From assembly GCA_023374045.1 (NCBI GenBank), contig CM041777.1:484135594-484199593 (forward strand): DNA of 64,000 nt, in the 5' to 3' direction. The notes under the pieces are model-generated. The model was given only the letters and a program-made list of their open reading frames with translations. It ran no database searches and had not been told where the DNA came from. Below are positions 34,608 through 46,279 of this stretch, one piece after another. How positions within the stretch are numbered: the first letter of the stretch is position 1; each line of letters opens with the position of its first letter. A program made the translations under genes and the position numbers. The DNA comes from Limonium bicolor (lineage: Eukaryota; Streptophyta; Magnoliopsida; Caryophyllales; Plumbaginaceae).

Positions 34608-34950
34608 GAAACGCTTATATGTAAAAGCGTTTCTTATACTCTCGCGCCAAATGACATAAAGAACGCTTGTCTTGATAAGCGTTTTTTATAAATCTTCATA
34701 AAGAACGCTTATAGTAAGCAAGCGTTTTTATAGTCGGACATAAAGAACGGTTTCACCTTGAAGCGTTCTTTATGCCTCGTAGATTCCCGCCCCCTGACCC
34801 GCTTTAAAAAACGCTTTAGCGATAAGCGTTCTTTTAAATTAATGTATAAATAACGCTTACAACGCGTTCTTTAAAAGGCTCGACCATTTGCGTCGCCGGC
34901 ATAAAAAATGGTTATAAAGCGTTCCAAAAGACAAATAAAAACGTTGTTTA
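34608..34950. repeat. CACTA-1 right subterminal hairpins
   Basis: About six AACGCTT...AAGCGTT units matching the left cluster, for example GAACGCTT with AAGCGTTTTTT at 34664-34690, ending before the terminal inverted repeat. Confidence 0.85.
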
Positions 34951-35104
34951 TTCCTTTTTTTCCAGCAGTGACTCCATCCTGAACCATAGTTTGTTCCCAT
35001 TGATGTTCCATCCCTTTAGACCTTTAATTACATTTCTTGCATCGTCAACGTGGTTTACATCAACAAAGGCATATGCATTATGGTTCCATCACAGCTAGAA
35101 AACA

Positions 35105-35385
35105 GCGTTTAGCAATGTACAAATCCGTCGCTAATATGCTTTAGCGACGGATTAGCGACAGATTTGTCCATCGCTAAACCAGTCGTCGCTAATCTGAAAT
35201 CGCGTTGGACCACGTTGTCCGTCGCTGATTAGCGATGGATTAGCGACGGATGTGTCCGTTGCTAAATATATGTTAGCGACAGATTAGAGAGGGAACACAC
35301 CCGTCGCTAATTTGGCGACGAAAATTTGGTTTTATTGGATTAACGTTTAGCGACGGAATTTCCGTCGCTAAATTGCGTTCATTTT
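35105..35385. repeat. CACTA-2 left subterminal repeats
   Basis: About ten copies of TTAGCGACGGA or its complement TCCGTCGCTAA in both orientations. The same words occur at 59850-60240. Confidence 0.9.
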
Positions 35386-35631
35386 TTAAAAAATATTTAA
35401 TATTTTAATTTGTAATATATTTTCACCTATAAATGTTGACATATAATACATTTTACTCATATCCACCTGTAATATACAATCCCATAAAGATTTGTACTCA
35501 TTAATCCCATAATATAAGCAAACATAATACAAATGTTCAATCAACACAAGATACGAAGTAGTGCAGTCGAAATTTGATACAGACGTAGTCTCAAGCAAAC
35601 AAAGTCTAACAAAGTCAAATGTCATATCTAT

Positions 35632-37525
35632 CTAATACCCACCTCCCCAACCATGTCCATCCCCTGGACGATATCCAGTCTGATCACCTGGACCACCTGA
35701 GCCATCATGCGGACCTCTAGGCCACTGACCCCATCCACCCGTACTAGAGCCAGCGCTAGGATCACCGTACGGAGCCTTCTGAGAGGGAAACATCTAGGAG
35801 ATATGCACTCGTATCATCCTCTGCATCTCCTCACTGAACATCTCCTGGCGGATCGCTTCCCTCTCCTCAACACGAACCTGCTGCCTGTAATTGTCATCGA
35901 ACTTCTGAATAAGCTCCCACTCAATGTCCGACTTCAAGGACTCGTATGTTCTCTGGTCGTAGCCGGAAGCACGTGAGCTAGTGCCAGTGTTGTGAAATGA
36001 GTCAGGGAAGTGCACTGGTGCTAGCTCGCCCACACCGTAGACCCTCTGCTTTCTGGATTTCCCTTCAACAACCTTAAAAAAAATTCACTAGGGTCTACTG
36101 GTGTGGCTTGCAGAGATGGATCATCAGGAGTGGTTGACTCCTGAGTGGCAACATCTAACAGCTCTTCGTATTTATGCTTCATAATCATAACACAATGATA
36201 TAATTAGTACTTATCGCTAATGAATAAATTTGAATAATGTAGCACAACTTTAATAAGTTAAATTAAAACACTTACAGCAGTGTCCTCGACCTTAGAGTAT
36301 ACTGGCACACTGTTTCCATGCCCATCCTTGCTCGAATGAGTGTGTATGAACAATGTGTAAGCATCTGGCTCTGTACCGTATTTTTTAGTCTACAAAAAAA
36401 ACACTTGATTAAATTAGAAGCAAGACTTTAAAAAATTTGACAGAACCTCCCCTGTTTTTTTACATTTTCCCGCACATAAAAACCAAGATTGTTCAGTCAA
36501 AATCAGATAATGATTAATCGATCACGGCTTAAAAAAATCTGACATAACCTCCCCTGTTTTTTGCATTTTCCCACACATATACAATCCAGTATTGCACATA
36601 TCAGAATCTGATAACAATCACAACTCACATCATGCATTCAAAGTTGCATTATCATATTCACATGTACTTGCATCCAGTTTCATATACACTTAGCTTATAA
36701 AACAAAAAGACTCACCAGAACCCTCTTATGCTCCTTTATCGTGCGAGAACCACACGCATGAGTAGACAGACCACCACCAGGTGTGTGCTCAGTCCTCCGG
36801 TTACGAGAGTTAGTCTCGCTGATGTTCTTATACTTCTCATTCACCCACTGCTGTTCCTAAGCCTGCCATATTTTGTCTTGGACTTTTCTCTTCGTTCTCC
36901 CAGCCTTCATCTTGTAGAGTGTGTCTGAATATCGTTTTCTGCCCAAGGCATAGAATAACTCATAGACGACACTCTCAAGGTCAGGGTCCCAACGGAAGCG
37001 CTTCTGCATAAAGTAGTAAGTGTAAGCATAAGTTATCAAAAAAATAAGAAGTTAAAGATCAAGAATAGTTAAGTACCTTGAACTCATTGAAATAGAATCT
37101 ATGGCCGTCCTGACCCAAACCCTCCCAACTATAACCCTCTGGAAACCACCTCGTCTCAAAGCAAGGAAGAAAAGAACGAGCAACCTTGTTTGTAGGTAGT
37201 AGCTCCCTATGATTATATAATACACCACAAATTGACAATTAGCATATATATATATATATATAAAACAAACTTTATTGAGAATTGGTTTGTACTTACAAAG
37301 TAGTACTTACCTGTCAGAGATAGTGATGACCACGCGGGGATCAACACCACTACCGTGTGAAGCGTGTGAAGCCTCTGAGCTACGCGGTGCATCGTCAGAT
37401 GGTGGTGAATCATCATGTCATGGAGGAGTAGATTGTCGTGGAGGAGTAGGCTGCCATGGAGGTGGAGGAGTAGGCTGCCGGCGTGGAGGTGGAGAAGTAA
37501 GCTGCCGGCGTGGAGGAGGAGGTGT
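35632..37525 (-). pseudogene. Transposase_24 (Ptta/En/Spm) gene of CACTA-2, interrupted
   Basis: Five exons fit GT-AG rules: 37525-37311 (5' end cut by CACTA-3), 37206-37077, 37003-36716, 36389-36276 and 36176-35632. Exon 1 is a proline/arginine-rich repeat followed by DPRVVITISDR; exon 2 gives FETRWFPEGYSWEGLG; exon 3 has KRFRWDPDLESVVYELF, then WVNEKYKNISETNSRNRR and a GGGLSTHACGSRTIKEHK segment, the conserved core of plant Ptta/En/Spm proteins; exon 5 ends in a glutamine/glutamate coiled-coil-like helix and a glycine-rich tail. Defects: TAG for the expected W at about 36858, TAG at about 35795 and a one-base slip in an A8 run near 36075. This family accompanies CACTA transposases and is thought to bind subterminal repeats; that role is inferred here. 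Confidence 0.85.
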
Positions 37526-37549
37526 CACTAGTAGAAAAAACACCTATAG

Positions 37550-38278
37550 TGTAACACCCCAACCGTTAATCTCGTCATTACCTCTAAACTGTTACTAATT
37601 ACTCCTACTCACGCAGGCGGAACTCTAATTACAACGAGGGTGAAACAACGCGTTAGCCCCCATGTGGCTAACCAGGCCTTTCTTTATACCGTAATGGTCT
37701 GATGAACTGGAACAACCGAGTACTTCAATAAAAACAACTCAATCATATCTCTACTATACCGAGTCTACAATATACGGATGCCGATAACATACTCGGACTT
37801 ACACCTCATACAAACGCATAAGTAATTACAATCTAAACTACCCATGCTCACAGCCGTCCCGTCCTACTCTCTCGAACGGTGGTCAGCTTCAAGTTACCTG
37901 CACACTAAAAACGTTCCCCCTAGGGGGTCAGCTTACGCTGCGCATGAAATTCGCATATACCGTGTGCTAACCGCGGTACGCCGACTACTTTGGGTCGGAT
38001 ATACATGGAGTTCATTTTATCAAACAATGCATCATGGCAATACAATATATATGTATATCACACAAGGAATCTACATCAGTCACGGAACACGATTCCTAAC
38101 TAACATAACAATGTTGTTAGTGGTAACTGGTTACTCTTAGGCATTGAGGGTTATTCCTCACTATGCCTTGTTTACTTATTCAATACTCACCCGCTTCTCG
38201 GGTTACTTATTCGTATACACACCCATTCTCTTGGGCTACTCATTCTTATACGTACCCATTCTCTTGGGTTACTCGTAC
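37550..38278 (-). repeat. LTR-C, left piece of a split solo LTR (GLT family)
   Basis: Starts TGTAACACCCC and carries the 3'-end hairpin at 37652-37672. It pairs with 52250-55918; the whole LTR (about 4.4 kb) is flanked by the duplication TATAG (37545-37549 and 55919-55923). No interior is present, so it is a solo LTR. Element B inserted at 38278/38279. Confidence 0.9.
37652..37672 (-). other. LTR 3'-end hairpin, LTR-C version
   Basis: Stem GTTAGCC/GGCTAAC with loop CCCATGT, 102 nt from the LTR end. Confidence 0.65.
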
Positions 38279-38371
38279 TGTAACACCCCATCCAACATTA
38301 ACACACTTACAATACACTGCAGCGGAAATACAAACCTCATCACATTACTTAACTCGTTGGTGTTACACGCC

Positions 38372-38393
38372 GTTAGCCACCCACGTGGCTAAC
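38372..38393 (-). other. LTR 3'-end hairpin, element B
   Basis: Stem GTTAGCCA/TGGCTAAC with loop CCCACG, 93 nt from the LTR end. The second LTR has the same at 47805-47826. In sense RNA this lies in U5, upstream of the primer-binding site. Confidence 0.8.
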
Positions 38394-40192
38394 AAGGCTA
38401 ATCCATATACATTGTACCGGTCTGATGGGCTAAATTCCCGAGCAACTACACAGTATTATCCTTTCCATTAACAACAACAACAACAACAACAACACATACA
38501 CCTTTCAACTATACCGAGTATTTATAAATTGATGCCGACAACAATTTCGGTCTCTACACCTACTGTATACATACACTTAAATGATTACCCATGTACGACG
38601 ACTACCCTCCTACTTTCGAACGTCTTCCAGCACTTCGTACCTGAAATAGGAAAAGAAGAGAAAGGGTGGCCCCCAAGGGGCTCAGCACCTTTGCTGGTAT
38701 GGTAATCCCGCAGCCCACATGCTACCGGGCCACGCACAACTAATTGTCGTCTTAACATGCAGTTGATTATATTTAAATCATGCATGTAACAATAAACACA
38801 CATCATTTAACATTTCGCCTCAATGGGCTCAACAAACGGATAATGTATCCTTACTTAATAAGTCACTCTTGGTATTCATTATCCCTAGAGTGTTCCTCCT
38901 AATGGAGCTACTTCCTTAATAGACGACACTTACCCTTAAATCGGGTTATCCTTAAACGTCTCTTATCACAAACTGGGAATCATATCCATGATCCACACAC
39001 TCCACATTATACAACCTACAACATACACTACATACAACACTTAACAACACTTTGCACGTTTCCACGTGCACAACATAATACCGCAATGGATATTGCATCA
39101 CAACAAAACACATAACATAACGGGAATGGTTCTCTTAGGAACCGACCCAAACATTGTCTACACACTGGTGAGCCTAGAGAATGTTGCCAGTCTCATGATA
39201 AGCTCGTTACACAATACCAACAACACTCATTACCGTCCTAATAGTTGGACGAGTAACTTAAGTTAAGGCGGTTCGGGTTTGGAGGCCCATAACACCACAC
39301 AACACACCACACAAACATGTTCCCCAAACCGATCAAAGTCAGAATAGCTAAGCTTTGGAGTAAGCTAATGGGAGATCATAACCCGTGAGGGAAACAACCA
39401 TAACAAAGAGAAGGGTAAGGCTAAGAAGGATACCCTCTCCCAAACAACGCGCGACCGGCCAAACCGGATTCCTCACCACTGTTAGTACATACTTACTTTA
39501 GATATTAGTTAGAACCCCACTATGGAGTCTATCACATCTACAACCATACAGAATTACAACTGGGTTAAACACACAAGGGAGATCCCTACATTCACAAACA
39601 CATAACACACAATTAACACACGCATAGCCGTGGTTAGTACGTCCCATGGTTCGGGTCGTTTACTCCGAATACCGAACTCTCATGTGATCCTAGACTCAGT
39701 TAACTAAGGTTAACACTGCCGAGGTTAAATGGTATCGGAGTTGAACACGCCACATATATGAATTACTTTAAACTCATTACATGTTTTATCTTACAACGTG
39801 GCAAACATACAGAAAAACACATTGGCATACAAGCCGGTGTAATCCGGTAGGACACAGGTTGCAAGAAAACCATACCTGTCACCGGAGTCCACTTTACCAC
39901 GTCCACTTATGTTCCTCGAGTGATTCTCGAACAACTGTTAACATCACATGTGTTTTTATTAACATCGGGGTTGCTTGGTTATTTAATGTCTAATGCTCAT
40001 AATTTTTCCCCGTTAACTTAGTTACATAACTTCACTTTTAACTTGTTTTACTTTCACATTTTATTATAACTTTTCACCCACTTAATTGTCATTAAAACTC
40101 ACCTAACATGTCCTTAACAACCTCATAACATCATTAACCATCAATCCCCATCATTAGACATCATTTTCCAACCTTAAACAACATTTTTAGAG

Positions 40193-40376
40193 TGGTCCGG
40201 GACTTGGTCCTTACCTTAAGTCCCGGACCAACACATTAGAAAACTCTCGGGCGATTTTAATAGGGTGGTCCGGGACCTTGTACTTACCTTAAGTCCCGGA
40301 CCACAACATGTTACAACTCTCGGCCATTTTAAAAGCTTGGTCCGGGTCTTGAACCATGACCTAGGTCCCGGACCAA
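40193..40376 (-). repeat. Mid-LTR hairpin ladder, element B 3' LTR
   Basis: Three hairpins start at 40193, 40265 and 40337, exactly 72 bp apart. Stems: TGGTCCGGGACTT/AAGTCCCGGACCA (13 bp, loop 12), GTGGTCCGGGAC/GTCCCGGACCAC (12 bp) and TTGGTCCGGG/CCCGGACCAA (10 bp). AACTCTCGG sits between units. The right LTR has the same ladder at 49626, 49698 and 49770. Confidence 0.9.
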
Positions 40377-41356
40377 AGCTACAGAATTGTCAAAATTGCA
40401 TTTTTCAAGTGTTGTTGCCTTAGTTCTCCACCTCCATTAATTGTATAAACTTACCATATGATCTTAGGTATATTCTAATGCCAAAATACCACTTCAATTC
40501 ACCTTAAAACATTGTCCAACTTGTTACCCAATTTTCTTATACATACACCAACACTTATAACATTTGACTCTAGGTTTCTAAATGGTGTTTCTCACCTTTG
40601 ATTACAACTATCCCAAAATGTTTCCTCCTTACCTTAACATCATCTCCCAAGCATCTTCTCTTACTAACCAAATCCTCTTTTCACAACTTCTTGAATTCCT
40701 TTCTCAAACCTCACCTAAACATCATTTCTTTCCTTACATCAACATTCCTAAACCTTAAACAAACTCTCCAAGACTTAAATACATCCTCAAAACACACATT
40801 GAATTCCTAGAACTTCCAAGATAACACCTAAATCCTTGCATCACTCTAAATCACCTTAACACACGTTTTCTTCTCAAGTAAACATTTATTCACCTTTAAC
40901 ACTTCCTAGTTCACCAAACTTTCTTAAAACGCTTAGAACTTCTCACACTTTTCCCCAAATTTGGCCATAGCTTCTCTTGTATTTACTCACATCCAAACAC
41001 TTAGGTTTTTACCTTATTTCATTCAAAACAACTAAAATCCATCAAACACTTTTTATACACAAACTTCACACATTTAGCACTACATCACAATATAGTGCAT
41101 AACTTAAATTGCTTGGCACTTAGGCCCTTAAATAACATGGCTCTTAGGCCCTTAAATTGCATAAACCATAAACACTGAATTTCCCACATAAATAATGCCT
41201 TTGACCTGCAAATACATACACCAAAACATATGTTCTTTTACTAGTCTCCTTGAGAACACTTTACTAGGTCACTTGCCATTGGCTCCTTAGGTATTTATTA
41301 AGCAAATCAAGCTCATTTTTCCTAAGGCATTTAAACTACATTGAGATAGCTTGTTT

Positions 41357-41701
41357 ACCTCTTTTCCTCACAAACTTCTTTCTTGTTTCCTTGTAAAACC
41401 GGTGGGGTGTTTGGTTGTTTGTCAACTTCTAAACAATGTACAAATAATAGAATGAGTATTCAAGCATTATGCTTTATCTCATTATAAACCCTAGTTACAC
41501 ATATTGTTTTAACACATTAAGGTAATTGTTTTACCTTGGAATTGGAAGAGAACTTGAATAAGTATCAAGAGAGGACTCCTCCTAGCCCTTGGAAGATTCA
41601 AATGAAGCTAGAACAAGGCAATATAAGAGCTCCATTAATGGTGAATTTTCGGACAACAACAAAACATGGAGGGAACTTGATTTTTCTTTGAGTTTCCTTA
41701 C
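41357..41701 (-). other. Three splice-donor-like motifs, element B 3' LTR
   Basis: On the sense strand CAAG|GTAAGG (GT at 41700-41701), CAAG|GTAAAA (41533-41534) and GAG|GTAAAC (41357-41358), spaced 167 and 176 bp. Equivalent to those in LTR-E. Confidence 0.55.
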
Positions 41702-42084
41702 CTTGAAGCAAAGGAGAATAAGAATATGTGAAAAGATGAGCTCAAGCTCCTTCAATGGTGAATCTCCATGGCACCAAAATTGAGTTCTTGAAGATTTAAA
41801 AAGAGGGAAGTGTAGAGCTTGACCTAACTAAGACAAATATGGTCTTGGAATTTGATTTGGCCAAGGGAGCTAGAAGATACAAGTGAAAGAAGATGGAGAA
41901 TGGCATGGTTTGCTGTAGCAAAACCGATGGAGTTTGGGAGAAGATGAAGAAGGCTACGGTGGGTGTGAGTGGGAAAGAAAGAATGAAGATTGGAATTGCT
42001 TTTGAAAGATATTTACATGTTATAAAGGTAACTTCTACTTTTTTACTTACTTTTCCTTCTTTCTTTAATTTTTACTAGCTCATG

Positions 42085-42099
42085 GTGGTGAGTCACCAC
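42085..42099. promoter_or_regulatory. GTGGTGAGTCACCAC palindrome, element B 3' LTR
   Basis: A 15-bp inverted repeat centred on TGAGTCA, the classical bZIP (GCN4-type) core. On the sense strand it precedes a CCTTTATAAC TATA-like box (about 42020) and a CT-rich leader. Repeats at 51519-51533, 57966-57980 and 19510-19524. Confidence 0.6.
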
Positions 42100-42357
42100 A
42101 TGATAAAACCGGCCCCCATATGATTAGAAGGGTGTTTTGGTCTTTATTTGTCAATTTAATCACTTAACACAACATATGTTACAAACTAGCTTATAAAAAT
42201 CACTATTCACCTAAACAAGGCACTTAGAAGTGAAATTTTTGATTTCCCATTAATATAGCCACCCAAATGTGATACTATATAGTACACATGTTAATTAAAG
42301 AGTAATGATGGACATTTAGCCATTCAAAACTCATTTACAAGACAATTTTTCAAAAAC

Positions 42358-42381
42358 GTGCTTTAAGACTCCTTAAAGCAC
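42358..42381 (-). other. LTR 5'-region hairpin, element B 3' LTR
   Basis: GTGCTTTAAG, loop ACTC (plus strand), CTTAAAGCAC, about 435 bp from the LTR 5' end; also at 51792-51815. Confidence 0.85.
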
Positions 42382-42816
42382 ATTTTGTGTTTTAACTTGT
42401 TTTCAAGCTTGGTTTTCTTTGGTAATTGATTTAATATGTTCATTAACATATTTATAAGGCATAGGTATGACCATTAGGTCTTATACAAATTTATTCCAAG
42501 CTTAGAGCACATTTTGCTCTTATTGACTTTAAGGTATTTCCTTGTGTTTTATTTGGTTTAACTGTCCACCAAGGTTTCCTAAGGACTTATTTAGCCTTAT
42601 TAAATCATAATTGAATATTATTAAGTCTTGGTAGGCTCTTTGGGTCCTAACCAAGTTCACTCATAGCTTAGAGCATGTTTTTGCTCAAACTGTATCTTAG
42701 TGCTTTATTGCACTTTGCTATGTTTTAAATTGTCCACTGATGTTTCTAAGGCACTTTTAGCCTTTATATAACATAGTTTGCTACTTAAACCACATATCAA
42801 GGTTTGGGGTATTTCA

Positions 42817-42853
42817 ATCTACCCCCCTTAAAAGAACTTCGTCCTCGAAGTTC
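42817..42853 (-). other. Element B polypurine tract and adjoining hairpin
   Basis: Plus strand ATCTACCCCCCTTAAAA followed by the perfect inverted repeat GAACTTCG-TCCT-CGAAGTTC (about 42834-42853). In sense the hairpin is followed by TTTTAAGGGGGGTAGAT and the LTR. A TCGAGGACGAA word just before the tract is common in plant chromoviruses. Confidence 0.85.
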
Positions 42854-44151
42854 ACACTTTCCACACATCATTAGATTAGAACACAGGAATCACTTGGAAA
42901 TAGACTTCCATAACCAAACACACTTTACATCACAACCTCAGACTTAATGGTCCGGGCAACACATTGACATCCACACATAACATAACATATCCACATGATA
43001 ACCTCGGACTCTATGGTCCGGGTATCTTAACAACACTTACACATACATAACAACCCCTTTGACTCACTGGTCTTGGGTAACATAACAACATTTGGACACA
43101 TAGGTCCCGGTAACATAACAGTCTTTAGACACATAGGTCTATGTAACACCACACATTTAGACTCATAGGCCTTGATAGAATACACTTTAGGAAATCCAAA
43201 TCAAAACAACATTCATTACACATACCACACAACATGTCAGAGCATGTATAGCAATCAAAAATATCCTTGATATACACTGTGATCCCGCAGAACCCGGTCG
43301 CGATGGACACCTTCCGTCCCCGTGCCTTTGGGAGATCAAAACAATCACTTAAGTTTAAAATTTCCTTGTGAGGTTAAGTGAGAAGACTTTAATTATGTAA
43401 AGTATCCATCAACGTTTTATAAATACCAATTTAAAATCCTTTTGAAAACACACACAACTCCGAGTCCAACTTAAGCTCTTTGCTTCTTTCCTTAGCGTGG
43501 TTATTTGTGACCACTTATAGGGAGCTTCAAGAATCATCCAACCCTGATGTGATCAGCATCAGTGTAGAACTATCCTTCCACTCCAATTTGTGTTCGGCTT
43601 CCCTTGATCACATGCAAATCAAGTTCCACCTCCCACTTCATTTTCAAGCATCAAGTAAATCACTCATTTCCAATTTTCTATCTTTTAAATCATTCTAATC
43701 ATGATCATAACATCTCCAAAGGATAGAACTTCGTCTATCAGTTATTCCCATACACTTTAATCCTGTTGCCTATGGAATCTTATTCTCATTAGGTTTTATA
43801 TCGATCTCATACCCTTTTATGAATCACTATATAATATATATACACATATATTTTATCAAAATACAACACCTGGTTTTACATTTATACACTGTCGGGGCTT
43901 TTGTTCCCCCGGGAGTTTCTCTACTCCCACACTTGTACTATCACACACAACTGTTAACAAATACACACACTTATCACAATGGTATTCGCATCTTCTGTGC
44001 GCAATTACCACAATTAAACCATGAATGAATGTGTATGTTTACGTAACACACACCAATCATCAAAACAATAATATAATTTTGTGCTATGCACAATATAAGT
44101 CACATACACTACGTACACTTGTACGGTAATATACACTAAGTGGTTTTGCGC

Positions 44152-44187
44152 TCTACCCCCCCTTAAAAGGGATTACGCCCACGTAAT
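44152..44187 (-). other. Second, internal polypurine tract of element B
   Basis: TCTACCCCCCCTTAAAAGG on the plus strand, followed by the hairpin GATTACG-CCCA-CGTAATC. It repeats the organisation of the 3' tract (tract plus hairpin), 1.3 kb inside the element. Confidence 0.7.
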
Positions 44188-46279
44188 CAATCACTAAACA
44201 TTGGCTTATAATGTTCTGCCGTCGTGAAGTGTTTTAACTTCCACGCGGTCTATTACACAATGGATTCTGATTAGAGGATCTTAACCATATTGGCGGTTTA
44301 GTTCCTAACCAATAATTCTCATTGCAGTTTGTTTACACTCTTAGTTGGTTTCGATTCTGGCCTGTTAGGCTTCTAGGCGTTAATAATTAGCCATTCACTC
44401 GTGTTCACCATGTACATTCAACACCTGAATCACTGGCTCACTAGTTTCTGTTGCGAAACTCCAATAACTGTAGAGCTTAATTGCCCCATTTGTTATTCAT
44501 ACTGTATTGTACATCCCAATTGTCACCTTCATCTTGGTAACAATGGTTTCTCAACCGACGCGTGGTATCCTTACCGTTAGCGAATTCGGTGAGTTATAAA
44601 CTTTCTATCCACTTCCATAACAATTTACTGTGTATACAGCTATGTATTTCACAATGATTGACTTGTTCCCTTCCGACTTACTGTCGGTTGAGATTGAGCT
44701 ACTACCTAGTGTGTAGTGCTCTCTCAGCTATTTACAACATTTGGGGTATATTCCATACCGATATTTGGCAGTTGGTGCTACTGTAGTCACTTACTGTTAA
44801 TTATGTCTCCACATTTGGTTTTGTACAAGTACTTTTTATTGGTGCGGCCTTGCATTTCCTATGCATCGGCCATTATAACATTATTGCTCCACAATTAACA
44901 TGTTTCCAATTCCTAGCTATCCCACTCGATCATTACTGCGCAAGTGCAATACCAAAACACTCAGTCATACAGAGTGCAGAGGCGTAAACTCTTGACAGTA
45001 AATCCCTTATGTGATTGCAGTAGGAATTCACACTGAGTTCCTTATCACATAGTACCTACCACTGGCTTATTGCCCAGTTTGTTCAACATCACTTATCTTG
45101 CATCTCCACTGAGTTTAACTCATAGCTGGCCTTATCCGCCACATCATTATTTAACAACACTTATACAACGGTCGCTTACTGCGTACTACTGTATTATTGT
45201 ACACTAACTCACATCGTATTTACTGTCGCATTAACTTCCACACATATACTTACATCATTCGTATTATGGTTCATCACTCATTTGGATGACTACTGAATGC
45301 TCCTTGGGCATTAATCATTCGAGTCACAAGCCGGCATTATTCAGCTCGGTGCTTCACTTTATACACACATACTATTAAGCTAACTGCTCTTTTTCAGTAA
45401 TAACGTCGTCCATCCTTAAATATTTCTTGAACTTGATCCACATAACTACCGCTTCTGCGGTTTCAGAATATCGAGAGGTATCCCCACTCTTAATGCAGTG
45501 GTTTGTTTACCACTCTATTCGCTTATATAACATAAACTTCTACAATCAATCTAATCTTTCATAACGCATTTTATTTGTGGCTTATAAGCCTTACTGCCTT
45601 GAGCTGCGCTCGTTGTAGGCTGTCCACACACATGTACTCCTCTGTACAACATTATATGGTTTGGATATTATATTGGGCTCCACGACAAGTCGTTGCATCC
45701 CGTTTCCTTTCATGGAATGTCCCTTAGGTTTGTCAGTCCGTCTCCTGACAACTCATGTCTAAACTGGGTGTTAGTTTCAACCCTTGTGTTTCTGTCACGT
45801 TATTTCGTGCAACAATTGTTGATGCAAACACCCTTTAAGGATTTCTCCTGGGTGTTGCTAAGTTATGCCATTACATTTGTTCCACACTTATTGGTACATT
45901 CTCTTAGCCACACCGTTTGCGTTCTTAAATGGCTTATTATCTCCTTTTGTGAAGATCAACATTTCCTGATAGTGTAGGTACTCATTCTGGGAGTTTCATC
46001 CCGTTCATTGCACATTAATGCGTCCACATTAGGCATCTGCCTTGCCATGCACAGGCTGGATCTCGTTCCAGCTATCATGTTTATCCCTAAGGATCCTTGA
46101 GATATATACGATGTCTTTACATAACAGTCAGTGCACTTCGCACTTCCTGACTCTTAAACATTTCCTTGAGAGGAATTCACTAATCCTTTAGTCTGGTTAT
46201 CTCAACTGAGTCCCTTAACTTCAATCATTCCTTGTAATCTCTAGCTTTTGTTTGATTTATACTGCTGACCGTAGACGGA

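Larger units (their letters stand above)
31260..34970. mobile_element. CACTA-1 transposon, non-autonomous
   Basis: A 3711-bp element with terminal inverted repeats starting CACTGCTGGAAAAAAA and ending TTTTTTTCCAGCAGTG, flanked by the 3-bp duplication ACT (31257-31259, 34971-34973) typical of CACTA elements. Inverted subterminal repeats of AACGCTT...AAGCGTT form clusters at both ends. No transposase is readable. The interior has a promoter-like CT-rich stretch (about 31600-31800), diverged direct repeats of a GGGATTAAGGCGTGAAATA block (about 32165-32413) and a long inverted repeat (33224-33999). It probably moves with the help of an autonomous relative. Confidence 0.93.
38279..42816 (-). repeat. 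Element B 3' LTR
   Basis: TGTAACACCCC to GGGGTATTTCA on the plus strand. It includes an (AAC)n microsatellite (38469-38494), shorter in the other LTR, the 3'-end hairpin (38372-38393), the hairpin ladder (40193-40376), three donor-like motifs (41357, 41533, 41700), the TGAGTCA palindrome (42085-42099) and the GTGCTTTAAG hairpin (42358-42381). Short reading frames recur in the other LTR only because the LTR is duplicated. Confidence 0.95.

Noticed and set aside
37275..37598. Plus-strand glycine/cysteine-rich 107-aa frame
   Set aside because: It is the antisense of the proline/arginine-rich first exon of the CACTA-2 Transposase_24 gene and crosses into CACTA-3 and LTR-C.
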